From: an uncultured Acidimicrobiales bacterium
GTDB lineage: Bacteria; Actinomycetota; Acidimicrobiia; Acidimicrobiales; SZUA-35
DNA: 64,000 bases
Direction of reading: 5' to 3'
NCBI GenBank assembly: GCA_937997485.1
Contig: CALKTH010000046.1
Coordinates: 60,047 to 124,046, forward strand
Positions 48,400 through 56,897 of the stretch are shown in pieces. The translations under genes were made by a program, and so were the position numbers. A model generated the notes under the pieces. The model worked only from the letters and a program-made list of their open reading frames with translations, did not search any database and was not told the DNA's origin. The first letter of the stretch is position 1, and each line of letters starts with the position of its first letter.

Positions 48400-50057
48400 C
48401 AGGAATCTCCCTTGTCAGCAGCAAGATCGGCGAGCGGGGTGGCCGATGCGACGATCGGCATCTCCGGGAAGTTGCCGGGAGCTGGGGGCGAATCGGTGGC
48501 CCATTCCAGCGTGGCGCCGGTCCACGGCTCGACGCCGTTGAGACGACCAGCGGCGGCGCCAAGAATGTTGAGCACGAGCAGCACGCCGGAGAGGGCGAGG
48601 AGCGCAACCCCGACGACGCTGACGATGCCCGTGATCTGCAGGATGTCATCGGGGTTCGAGTTGGCGGCTGGCAGTGCGAGTTGATCGAAGAAGCCAGCGG
48701 CGACGTTGCCGGCACCCCAGAGAACGGTCCCTCCAGCAGCGGCCAGCACGGTGAGGAGACCGAGTCGATCCTCCGGTGCGTAGCCCCAGATCTTGTGGCC
48801 CCAATGGTGCACACCGGCGATGGCACCGAGAAGGCCGACGCCCATCATCATGGCTCGAATGCCCTCGTTGAACGTGGTGCCCTCGAGCTTGTTGGCCACA
48901 GTGATGTCGTTGCCGGTCAGGGTCTCGATGAAGCCGATGATCGGATCAACGACTGCGGCAAGAGCGACACCAGCGGTGGCCAGCAGGAGGAGTCCACCAA
49001 GGAGGCCGGCAGCCAGCGGTGTGGTCACCTTGGGCTTGCCCTTACCCATGCTTTCCCCGGCGAGTGCGAGGGTGGCGAGAATGGGAAGCATCACAGCGAG
49101 CAGCGCCACGACGAGCATGCCGTTGTCGGCGGCCACCATCCGGCCCCGGAAGTCGAAGCTGAAGAAGTCAGCACCGAAGGCCATGAAACCGAAGACGCCG
49201 ATCGCAGCGAGGATCGGCTTGTGGAAGCGAACCGGGCGGCCAGTGTGAACGCCGATGGCGTCGACGGCGATTCCCAGCACCGGGACACCCAGCCAGTAGA
49301 CGGCGGGGGCTGCGGTCACGCCGTTCATGATTTCCACGAGTCCGGCTCGTGAGGCCTTGTCCGGCAGGAAGCCGTACCGCAGGTCGAGGTAAGCGATCAC
49401 GAGCTCGGCGGCCAGGATCGGCAGGGCGAACAAGCCGATGACGGAGAAGACCAGGAAGGACCAGGTTGCGGCCGGCACCCGTTCGAGGCTCATGCCAGTG
49501 GTGCGGGCCGCCAGCACGGTGGTGGCGATGCAGATGAGCGCCCAGCCGATGGACACCACCATGGTGCCGAGAGCGAGGACCCAGAGGATGCTGAAGTCGA
49601 GCTTGCCGCCGGCGGGGCCGCCGTTGACCAGGTAGGACAGGATGAGCACGTCGGTGGCGACGAACCAGCTCCAGAAAGCGGCGGAAGCGCCACGAGGGAA
49701 GGCAATCGAGGGCGATCCGACCTGCAAGGGAACGATGAAGGTGGCAAGTCCGACGAAGATCGGAACCAGCCCACCAAACAACAGCAGATCACGACCGAGG
49801 GACCACGCCTGCGTGAGCTGGTCGCCGTCGTCGAAGATGGCGAAGGCTTCGAGGTCGATCAGCTCGATCGCGGAGACGAGCGAAACGACGAGCGCCACCA
49901 GCGTCATCAGCGCGCCAGCGCCGATCCACAGACGACCGATCGTTTTGTGATCGCCGGAGCCGAAAACACCGTCGATCAGAGTTGTCGGGACCGCTTCGCC
50001 GTCGAGGGCCTCGGCTTGAGCCGGTTGAGTCTCGGGGCGGGTTTCAGTCAGAGCCAT
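48399..50057 (-). CDS. Haem-copper oxidase subunit I homologue lacking all metal ligands
   Basis: The 552-residue protein aligns with CtaD over its length: DHKTIG (36-41), VPLQVGSPSIAFPR (109-122), APAVY (250-254), the GFMAFGADFF segment, HKIWGY (421-426) and the C-terminal WTGATLEWATDSPPAP. About twelve helices are retained. Yet every histidine ligand is replaced: the positions of CtaD H94, H272, H321, H322, H407 and H409 are G88, A250, F299, S300, G399 and R401. It cannot bind haem a, a3 or CuB in the known way. The Tyr of HPEVY is kept (Y254). It heads a three-gene unit upstream of the real oxidase. The start is ATG 50057. Confidence 0.85.
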   Translation of the reverse strand: MALTETRPETQPAQAEALDGEAVPTTLIDGVFGSGDHKTIGRLWIGAGALMTLVALVVSLVSAIELIDLEAFAIFDDGDQLTQAWSLGRDLLLFGGLVPIFVGLATFIVPLQVGSPSIAFPRGASAAFWSWFVATDVLILSYLVNGGPAGGKLDFSILWVLALGTMVVSIGWALICIATTVLAARTTGMSLERVPAATWSFLVFSVIGLFALPILAAELVIAYLDLRYGFLPDKASRAGLVEIMNGVTAAPAVYWLGVPVLGIAVDAIGVHTGRPVRFHKPILAAIGVFGFMAFGADFFSFDFRGRMVAADNGMLVVALLAVMLPILATLALAGESMGKGKPKVTTPLAAGLLGGLLLLATAGVALAAVVDPIIGFIETLTGNDITVANKLEGTTFNEGIRAMMMGVGLLGAIAGVHHWGHKIWGYAPEDRLGLLTVLAAAGGTVLWGAGNVAAGFFDQLALPAANSNPDDILQITGIVSVVGVALLALSGVLLVLNILGAAAGRLNGVEPWTGATLEWATDSPPAPGNFPEMPIVASATPLADLAADKGDS

Positions 50058-50242
50058 GTGATGCGGTGACCTCATCGGGGGACGAGCGTGAACGTTTGCA
50101 AGAAGAACGAGTGTGCCGAACGGCAGAAACACACCAATCAGCAGCGAACGGGAGCCCAGACAGCCTTGTCAGCCGCGCCGAGCATTGAGCGCCGCCGTAC
50201 TGTAACCGTCTCCCGAGCGGGAATGAAATGTCCGGGAAGTGT

Positions 50243-51148
50243 TCAGATTCCCCAGCCCACCAGCTGATCGATGGCAACAGCTCCGAACAGCAGGGTGAGA
50301 TGGGTGATGGAGAAAGCGAAATAGCGGATGGCGCGCTTCTCGAGCGCTGCGGAATCTTGCTCACGCATGAGCTGAACCGCTCCCCCACTGAACATTGCAC
50401 CAACCACGATTGCCGTGCCGAGGTAGATCCAGCCGGTGTCCCCAACCGGCCAGACGGCGAGGCTGACAGCCCAGACGATCAGTGAGTAGATGAAGATCTG
50501 TTGTGCGGTCTTCTTACGACCGGCGACGACGGGCATCATCGGCACGCTCGCAGCCGCGTAGTCGTCTTCGTAGCGGATGGCGAGAGCCCAGAAGTGGGGC
50601 GGAGTCCAGAAGAAAACCACCAGGAACAGCAAGATCGCTGGCCATTCGACTGAGTTCGTGACCGCTGACCAGCCGATCAAGACCGGCGCAGCACCCGCCG
50701 CACCGCCGATCACGATGTTCTGAGTGGAGGTGCGCTTCAACCACAGCGTGTAGATGAAGACATAGAAGGCACAGGCAGCGACAGCGAGCAGGGCCGAGAG
50801 CAGGTTGACGAACGCCCAGAGAAAGAAGAACGCCACGATTTCGAGGCCGACCGCGAACACGAGTGCCTCGGTGGGCTGGATTTCCCCGGTGACGAGCGGG
50901 CGATTCTTTGTTCGCTCCATCTCCGCGTCGATGTCTCGGTCGACGTACATGTTGATCGCATTGGCGCCACCGGCCGAAAGGGTGCCGCCGATGACCGTGG
51001 CGACCATGAGCCAGACCGACGGGAGACCCCGTTCCGCCAGCACCATCGTGGGCACCGTGCTGACGAGCAGCAGCTCGATGATGCGCGGTTTGGTCAACGC
51101 AACGAACGCCTGAGCGCGCGATCGAGTTGCGAGAACGGTGACAGCCAC
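50243..51148 (-). CDS. ctaB: Protohaem IX farnesyltransferase (haem O synthase)
   Basis: CtaB adds a farnesyl group to haem B, giving haem O for the A-type oxidase. The UbiA-family acidic motif is NAINMYVDRDIDAEMERTKNRPL-like (residues NMYVDRDIDAEM carry the Mg ligands), and the second acid motif is in RYEDDYAAASVPMMP. About eight to nine helices are present in 301 residues. It starts with GTG at 51148. The divergent ctaA gene begins 115 bp away. Confidence 0.95.
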   Translation of the reverse strand: MAVTVLATRSRAQAFVALTKPRIIELLLVSTVPTMVLAERGLPSVWLMVATVIGGTLSAGGANAINMYVDRDIDAEMERTKNRPLVTGEIQPTEALVFAVGLEIVAFFFLWAFVNLLSALLAVAACAFYVFIYTLWLKRTSTQNIVIGGAAGAAPVLIGWSAVTNSVEWPAILLFLVVFFWTPPHFWALAIRYEDDYAAASVPMMPVVAGRKKTAQQIFIYSLIVWAVSLAVWPVGDTGWIYLGTAIVVGAMFSGGAVQLMREQDSAALEKRAIRYFAFSITHLTLLFGAVAIDQLVGWGI

Positions 51149-51262
51149 GGCCGAGAGGGTACCGGCGGTATCGGTCGGCCGAGAATCGGCACGGAGAGAA
51201 AGACGGCACAGAATCTGTGGGCAGATGCGCCCCTCCGCCCGTGTCGGACCTAGCTTTTGGTC

Positions 51263-52198
51263 ATGGTCTCCCCCGCTCGCTACCGCCGCATCGTGTTGGC
51301 TGCCAGCGCGCTCTTGGTGCTGATCATCTTTACGGGCGCCGCTGTTCGGCTCACTGAATCCGGTCTGGGATGCGAAGACTGGCCCACCTGTAGCGAGTCA
51401 CAACTCGCTCCAGAGTGGAGCTTCCACGGCTGGATCGAGTTCGGAAACCGGCTCCTGTCCGGCGTGGTCGCCATCGGCACCCTTGCCACTGTGATCGGCG
51501 CCCGCCGTCGGGTGCCACACCGAAAAGACCTGCTGCGCTGGTCGTGGCTGCTGGTGATCGGCGTCGCAGCCCAGGTGGTGCTCGGCGGTGTGACCGTTCT
51601 TCTCGACCTTCACCCCCTGCTCGTGAGCAACCACTTCCTCCTGTCCATCGTGCTTCTCTACTTCGCGATGATGCTGTGGTTCGCTTCACAGGACGGAGCA
51701 TCAGAGACCCAGCCCGATGTCTCGGGATCTCTGGCTCGCCACAGTCGAGGTCTTCCGATCTTCGCCAGTGTGCTGCTCGTCACCGGCACCGTCGTCACGG
51801 GCACCGGCCCGAACAGCGGCGACTTCCGAGCCGACCGGTTCAACCTCGACCTGTCCTGGGTGGCCCGTATTCATGGCGCAACTGCGTGGCTGTTCGTGGC
51901 CGCGCTCGTGACATACGCCATTCGGCGCCAGCGGGCCGGGCTTCCCATCGATGCCATCACCAAGGTGATCGCCCTCGCCCTGGCCCAGGGCGCTCTCGGC
52001 TACTGGCAGTACCTCACCGGGGTGCCGCCGCTCCTGGTCATGCTCCACGTGATCGGATCGGTGGCTGTGTGGAGTGCAACGCTGTACGTCCACCTCACTG
52101 ATGTGCCACCCCGTGCCCTGCCCGACCAGACCGCAGCCGCTGCCTCCCCAACGGGCGGACGAGCCGCTGTCAGCGGATCGGAGTCGGTGCATGCGTAG
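51263..52198 (+). CDS. ctaA: Haem A synthase
   Basis: CtaA oxidises haem O to haem A. The protein has two four-helix halves (311 residues). The redox-active cysteine pair CEDWPTC lies in the first extracytoplasmic loop, and histidines in [29 protein letters not shown] and [10 protein letters not shown] are the haem ligands. The start is ATG 51263. Its stop overlaps the clpS start by 8 bp. Confidence 0.95.
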   Translation: MVSPARYRRIVLAASALLVLIIFTGAAVRLTESGLGCEDWPTCSESQLAPEWSFHGWIEFGNRLLSGVVAIGTLATVIGARRRVPHRKDLLRWSWLLVIGVAAQVVLGGVTVLLDLHPLLVSNHFLLSIVLLYFAMMLWFASQDGASETQPDVSGSLARHSRGLPIFASVLLVTGTVVTGTGPNSGDFRADRFNLDLSWVARIHGATAWLFVAALVTYAIRRQRAGLPIDAITKVIALALAQGALGYWQYLTGVPPLLVMLHVIGSVAVWSATLYVHLTDVPPRALPDQTAAAASPTGGRAAVSGSESVHA

Positions 52199-52496
52199 CG
52201 CTCAGTTGTCCACCTCGCCGGTTGAACTCGTCGACCCCAGCCTCGAGGAAGAACACGACCTCGACAAACCATGGATCGTGATCGTCTGGAACGATCCCAT
52301 CAACTTGATGGTCTATGTCACCTTCGTCCTCCGCAAGGTCTTCGGCTTCAGCGAAAGCAAGGCGCACAAGCTGATGCTCGATGTGCACGAAAAGGGCAGA
52401 GCCGTTGTTTCCAGCGGCGACCGCACCGAGGCCGAACGTGATGTTCATCGCCTTCACTCCCACGGGTTGTGGGCAACGATGGAACAGGAGGACTGA
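52191..52496 (+). CDS. clpS: ATP-dependent Clp protease adaptor ClpS
   Basis: ClpS delivers N-degron proteins to ClpAP or ClpCP. The core [19 protein letters not shown] and [20 protein letters not shown] matches the family, including the Asn/Asp pocket residues. The 101-residue length is normal. It overlaps ctaA by 8 bp and is 1 bp from the DUF2017 gene, a common actinobacterial pairing. Confidence 0.95.
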   Translation: MRSAQLSTSPVELVDPSLEEEHDLDKPWIVIVWNDPINLMVYVTFVLRKVFGFSESKAHKLMLDVHEKGRAVVSSGDRTEAERDVHRLHSHGLWATMEQED

Positions 52497-52497
52497 T

Positions 52498-53001
52498 GTG
52501 TTTCATCGGTCTCTGATCAAGCTCCGTGCCGATGGCACCTACATCCACTCATTCCCGGCCCACATCATGGAAACGATTTCGATCATGGCGGGCCAGCTCG
52601 ACGCTGTGCTCGATGAGGATCTCCCTGAGCTCCGCCGCCTGCATCCCACCGCGTACTCCCAGGATGCGGAGAAGGACGCTGGCTATCAGATCCTCGCCCG
52701 CGATCAGCTGACGGACGGGCGCCGGGCTGCGATCGACACCGTGCAGGGCACCGCCGACCAGGATCAGCTGACTGACGAAGAGATCAATTGCTGGATCCGA
52801 GTCATCAACGACCTACGGCTCGTGCTGGGCACCCGACTCGATGTGTCGGAAGACGACGAGAACTCGCTGCTTCGCGACCTCGATCCTGAAGCCACTGAAG
52901 CCGAGCAAGCCGAGTTCGAGCTTCGCCAGATGTACGACGTGCTCGGCAGCGTGCAGTGGGAAATGGTCGAGGCGATGATGAAGGGCCTCCCGGACAGCTA
53001 A
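52498..53001 (+). CDS. DUF2017 protein
   Basis: The 167-residue protein resembles the DUF2017 family, usually found next to clpS in actinobacteria. It starts with GTG at 52498, 1 bp after clpS. It is mostly helical and acidic, with conserved RLHPTAYSQDAEKDAGYQ and LNDLRLVLGTRLDV-like (INDLRLVLGTRLDV) segments. Function unknown; a role linked to ClpS is suggested by context. Its stop overlaps the convergent degV gene by 4 bp. Confidence 0.85.
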   Translation: MFHRSLIKLRADGTYIHSFPAHIMETISIMAGQLDAVLDEDLPELRRLHPTAYSQDAEKDAGYQILARDQLTDGRRAAIDTVQGTADQDQLTDEEINCWIRVINDLRLVLGTRLDVSEDDENSLLRDLDPEATEAEQAEFELRQMYDVLGSVQWEMVEAMMKGLPDS

Positions 53002-53924
53002 GCGCTCGGCGCGGCTGCCTCATCCAGGAGCCGAGCGGGAAACCAGAAGGCGCCAGCCGTCCCTGGCCCGGTGTGGGCGGCGATCGAGGGTCCGACGCGG
53101 TAGTGCACCAACTCTTTGACGCTGGGATGCGACGCCAGCTGCGCCTCGAGTGCATCGGTCAGCGGCCACGAGCCAGCGGCGGCCCGGCCGGAGGCAACCA
53201 CGATCGGCTCGCTCTCATTCGCACCAGCGTTGACGGTGATCGCTTCCACCATCGCCGTTACTGCCTGCTCCGCCGTTTCCACGGTGTCGATCACCTCCAA
53301 CACACCCGGGGCAGAACGCAGCACCGGGAGGCCGTCGGACTCTGCGCCGGCCAGCGCCTCGGCGTCGAAGCGTCCGGATCGACGAGCGAGCTCGACGCCG
53401 TTCAGCACGAACACGCTCTGCACGTCAGCCGCCATCCGCTCTGCCGCGATGGCGGCAGCGTCAACGGTGCCACCGCGGGCGAGCACGAGGGACGCAATCC
53501 ACACGCAGCAGGAGATCCCGAACGAGGCGGTACCAGTGTCGACCAAGCGCACGTGAAGCGGAGCGTGCCGGACGGCAAGTCGTGCGGCGTCCAGCGTGCC
53601 TGACAGCTCCGCCCCTACGAGGACCGCCAGCACCTCGTCTGCACCGTTTGCATGCGCGGTCTCGAACGCCTCGACAAAGGCCGCTGGTGACGGCTGAGCG
53701 GTAGTGACTCCGCCCGCTCCAGCATCGAGGAGTGCGTAGAAGTCATCGGCGTCGAGATCAACGCCCTCGGCGTGGTCCGCGCCATCGACCGTGACGACAA
53801 CCGGCACCGAGGCGACGGGGCCATGCGAGGTGGCGAAGCGTTCAGCGAGCTGAGGAGACAGCTGGGCCGAAGAGTCGGTGATGAGGGCAACTGCCCGTGT
53901 CGATGGGGACATGTTCGGAGGCAA
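52998..53924 (-). CDS. DegV-family fatty-acid-binding protein
   Basis: A 308-residue protein with the DegV layout: VALITDSSAQLSPQLAER (N-terminal domain loop), TTAQPSPAAFVEAFE, and a central LVDTGTASFG. These proteins bind a single fatty acid (FakB-like) and present it for phosphorylation. The basic C-terminal region is less conserved. The translation start could be the MSPSTRAV Met five codons in. Confidence 0.88.
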   Translation of the reverse strand: MPPNMSPSTRAVALITDSSAQLSPQLAERFATSHGPVASVPVVVTVDGADHAEGVDLDADDFYALLDAGAGGVTTAQPSPAAFVEAFETAHANGADEVLAVLVGAELSGTLDAARLAVRHAPLHVRLVDTGTASFGISCCVWIASLVLARGGTVDAAAIAAERMAADVQSVFVLNGVELARRSGRFDAEALAGAESDGLPVLRSAPGVLEVIDTVETAEQAVTAMVEAITVNAGANESEPIVVASGRAAAGSWPLTDALEAQLASHPSVKELVHYRVGPSIAAHTGPGTAGAFWFPARLLDEAAAPSA

Positions 53925-53968
53925 CCAGCCAGCGACTCACGATGTTCCGCAAGCGCCGCTGGCTGGGA

Positions 53969-54718
53969 TCAGCCGACGGGTGCGTCGCCCGGAGCTTTCG
54001 GTGCCTCGTGCGGAGGATCGGCGAGCGGGTCGCTCGGTGGCGAATCGTTCGGTGGCACCGCAGCCAAGAACCGGGAGGCAATGACCGCGCTGGACACGAG
54101 CGCTCCGATGGGCAGCGCCATCGTGGCCGGCGGCCCCCAGAGTGTCGGCAACGCCCGACGCCACCACACCACGCTCGACACGACCCAGGCGACCGACGCC
54201 GCCGAGTTCGCAGCGAAGGCTTGTTGCTTCCACCTCGGATGGACGGCCGTGCCGAGGGCAACGGCGAGATCGATGGGGAAATAGGCCGGGTGCGTGGCGA
54301 GCACCTGTCCGACGCTCGTCGCTACGCCCTTGCCCCCATGGAAGCCGTTCCAAACGGGCCAGCAGTGACCGATGACGGCGGCCGTGGCACTGGCCTGGGC
54401 CAGCGATGACGACGCCACGAGCTGCGATCCCACGGAGCCGGCCTGTCTCATGCCCCACCGACCGGCGGCCACGCCCTTGGCGATATCAGCGGCGAGGACA
54501 CCAAGACCAGCCTTGGGTCCGAGCACCTGTGCCGCATTTGTCGCGCCCGGGTTGCCGCTTCCGGCTGCACGAAGATCGGGACCGCCAGCGAGACGCGTGG
54601 CGATGTCAGCGCTCGGGATCATGCCGAACATGTAGCCGCCCACGACGGCCTTGAGCCCAGAGCGAACCATCGACAGCATGCGGGCCAAGGCTAGTTGTGC
54701 TCGCCACCTGCGACTCAT
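53969..54718 (-). CDS. plsY: Glycerol-3-phosphate acyltransferase PlsY
   Basis: PlsY transfers acyl groups from acyl-phosphate to glycerol-3-phosphate. The three family motifs are present: GYMFGMIPSAD, SGNPGATN and GHCWPVWNGFHGGKGVAT. At 249 residues it is longer than the typical 200, with a 20-residue N-terminal extension and a Pro-rich C-terminal tail. The nearby DegV protein could feed acyl groups through the acyl-phosphate route; that link is inference. Confidence 0.92.
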   Translation of the reverse strand: MSRRWRAQLALARMLSMVRSGLKAVVGGYMFGMIPSADIATRLAGGPDLRAAGSGNPGATNAAQVLGPKAGLGVLAADIAKGVAAGRWGMRQAGSVGSQLVASSSLAQASATAAVIGHCWPVWNGFHGGKGVATSVGQVLATHPAYFPIDLAVALGTAVHPRWKQQAFAANSAASVAWVVSSVVWWRRALPTLWGPPATMALPIGALVSSAVIASRFLAAVPPNDSPPSDPLADPPHEAPKAPGDAPVG

Positions 54719-54805
54719 GGCGACCTCGCGGTCGCCGGACGGGCGAGAGGCTTGGCATCGGAAAATCGCAACAGGCCAGCAGCTGACGCCGCTGACCTGC
54801 CAAGG

Positions 54806-54878
54806 TGGTCGGGACCGGCGTCGATCCGGTGACCTACCGCTTTTCAGGCGGTCGCTCTGCCAACTGAGCTACCCGACC
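54806..54878 (-). tRNA. tRNA-Phe (anticodon GAA)
   Basis: Acceptor GGTCGGG/CCCGACC with discriminator A, anticodon loop CTGAAAA giving GAA, T-stem ACCGG/CCGGT. The T-loop reads ATCGACG, so the nearly universal T54 is A. The 3' CCA is not fully encoded. Confidence 0.94.
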
Positions 54879-54980
54879 TAGAACTGAGGGCGCCCTGCCG
54901 AGAGGCGAGGCGGCTGTTCAGCCTTGCGAGACGATCGCCGTAGCGATTGTCCTGCGGAAGCCGATCAGATCGGCTTCCAG

Positions 54981-55055
54981 CGGTCCCGACGAGATTTGAA
55001 CTCGCGACCTCCGCCTTGACAGGGCGGCGTGCACTCCAGACTGCACTACGGGACC
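54981..55055 (-). tRNA. tRNA-Asp (anticodon GTC)
   Basis: Acceptor GGTCCCG/CGGGACC, discriminator G, anticodon loop CTGTCAA giving GTC, and T-loop TTCAAAT are all visible. CCA is not encoded. Confidence 0.95.
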
Positions 55056-55191
55056 TCTTGCCACTCTTCCCGAGCCGAGGCTCGTTCGGAGAGACCGATG
55101 ACTCTAAGGGTGTCCGATCCGGTTTGCGACCGGTTCGATCATCCAAGTCCAGCACCGTCTCGATTCCCCGAGTCGGCAATGGAAGCCAAAG

Positions 55192-55264
55192 CACCCCCAA
55201 CGGGATTCGAACCCGTGTTCCTGCCGTGAAAGGGCAGTGTCCTAGGCCACTGAACGATGGGGGC
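55192..55264 (-). tRNA. tRNA-Glu (anticodon TTC)
   Basis: Acceptor GCCCCCA/TGGGGGT (first pair G-U), anticodon loop CTTTCAC giving TTC, T-arm ACGGG-TTCGAAT-CCCGT. CCA is not encoded. Its charged product is the substrate of HemA in this window. Confidence 0.95.
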
Positions 55265-55338
55265 CTGCCACCTGGAGCAGATACGAGATCTGAACCCATG
55301 AGGCCGAAACAGCGTAGCAGCGACAGACCGAACCGCGG

Positions 55339-56757
55339 TCAGAGAATACTGCCGCCTCGATAGGCCGCAGCCTCGGGGTGACTCTCGCCCAGAACGGCGA
55401 CTCGACGCACGACCTCGTCGACCTGGGCGCCGATCAAACCGGTCAGGTCAGAAGCGTCGGAAACCATCTCCGTCAGCTCTTCTGTAGTGCCGGGGAAGTC
55501 AGGTTCCGCTCCGAGTCGTTCGAGGAGAAGCGAGCCGTCTGCGGTGCCCTCTCGCATTGCCAGCGCCGTCGCAACAGCGTGCTCTTTGATGACCTCGTGG
55601 GCCGTCTCCCGCCCAGCCCCTGAGCGCACGGCGTGCATGAGCAGCTTGGTCGTGGCCAGGAACGGGAGGTAGCGACGCAACTCGGCCTCCACGACGGCAG
55701 GGAACACACCGAACTCGTTCACCACGGCAAAGGTGGTCTCAAAGATCCCATCGATCGTGAAGAACGCATCGGGCAGCAGCACCCGGCGGACCACCGAACA
55801 AGACACGTCGCCCTCGGACCACTGATCGCCGCTGAGACCGGCCGCCATTGCCAGGTGACCCTTGAGGATCACCGAGAGGCCGTTGATGCGCTCGCATGAG
55901 CGAGTGTTCATTTTGTGCGGCATCGCCGACGAGCCGACCTGACCGGGTTGGAAGCCCTCGGTGGCCAGATCGTGACCGGCCATGAGACGAACCAGAATGG
56001 CGAGGTTGGCCGGCGCTGCCGCCAGCTGCACCAGGGCCGCAACGACCGCGTAGTCGAGCGAGCGGGGATACACCTGACCGACCGCAGTGAGGACACGAGG
56101 CACCCCAAGATGCTGAGCAACGCGAGCCTCGAGCTGCTCGGCTGCGTCGGCCGAACCCAGCAAGTCCAGCTGGTCTTGCTGCGAGCCGACCGGGCCCTTC
56201 ACCCCGCGGAGCGAGAAGCGTTCCATCGCGCTCTGCAGCGACTCGACGCCGAGCAGAAGTTCCTCGGCGATCTGAGCGAACCGCTTGCCGATGGTGGTGG
56301 GCTGGGCGGGGACGTTGTGGGTCCGCCCCACGATGATCGTGTCGCGGTGTTGCTCGGCCAGTTCCGCCAGACGTGTGGCAAGACCAATGCTGCGCTGCTC
56401 GACCAACTGCAAGGCCTGCCAGGTGAGCAGCTGTTCCACGTTCTCGGTGACATCCCGAGACGTGAGGCCCTTGTGGAGGTGCTCGTGCCCAGCAAGTGCG
56501 CAGAACTCATCGAGGCGTGACTTCACGTCGTGGCGCGTGACCCGCTCGCGTTCTCGGATCGAATCCAGATCCACCTGTTCCAGCACGTCCTCATAAGCGG
56601 CAACCACACCCTCCGGCACGTCGAGGCCAAGGTCTACCTGTGCTCGAAGTACAGCAAGCCAGTAGCGACGCTCGGTCACCACACGGTTCACGGGATCAAA
56701 CAGCGCAGCCATGGCGGGGCTCGCATAACGATCAGCCAGGACGTTCGGAATGGTCAT
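55339..56757 (-). CDS. purB: Adenylosuccinate lyase
   Basis: PurB acts twice in purine synthesis, releasing fumarate from SAICAR and from adenylosuccinate. The fumarase/aspartase signature is GSSAMPHKMNTR (catalytic Ser loop), with the catalytic His in the segment GRTHNVPAQPTT and TSRDVTENVEQ as substrate loop. Length 472 residues from ATG 56757; the frame extends 8 codons further without similarity. purA follows in the neighbourhood on the same strand. Confidence 0.96.
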   Translation of the reverse strand: MTIPNVLADRYASPAMAALFDPVNRVVTERRYWLAVLRAQVDLGLDVPEGVVAAYEDVLEQVDLDSIRERERVTRHDVKSRLDEFCALAGHEHLHKGLTSRDVTENVEQLLTWQALQLVEQRSIGLATRLAELAEQHRDTIIVGRTHNVPAQPTTIGKRFAQIAEELLLGVESLQSAMERFSLRGVKGPVGSQQDQLDLLGSADAAEQLEARVAQHLGVPRVLTAVGQVYPRSLDYAVVAALVQLAAAPANLAILVRLMAGHDLATEGFQPGQVGSSAMPHKMNTRSCERINGLSVILKGHLAMAAGLSGDQWSEGDVSCSVVRRVLLPDAFFTIDGIFETTFAVVNEFGVFPAVVEAELRRYLPFLATTKLLMHAVRSGAGRETAHEVIKEHAVATALAMREGTADGSLLLERLGAEPDFPGTTEELTEMVSDASDLTGLIGAQVDEVVRRVAVLGESHPEAAAYRGGSIL

Positions 56758-56897
56758 GCAAGAACTCCAGAGGCGAGGCACCGGAGAATCCGGCGACGGA
56801 ATGTCTCAAGGGGGCTCCATCGCGGGTCGATTGAATCAACACGGTGGAGGGCTCGGCGCCCTCGTATCGAACGACCGAGGACAGATCAGGTAGTGCA

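Noticed and set aside
48399..50057. Annotating the gene as a second functional cytochrome c oxidase subunit I
   Set aside because: All haem and CuB histidines are missing by alignment with CtaD in the same window.
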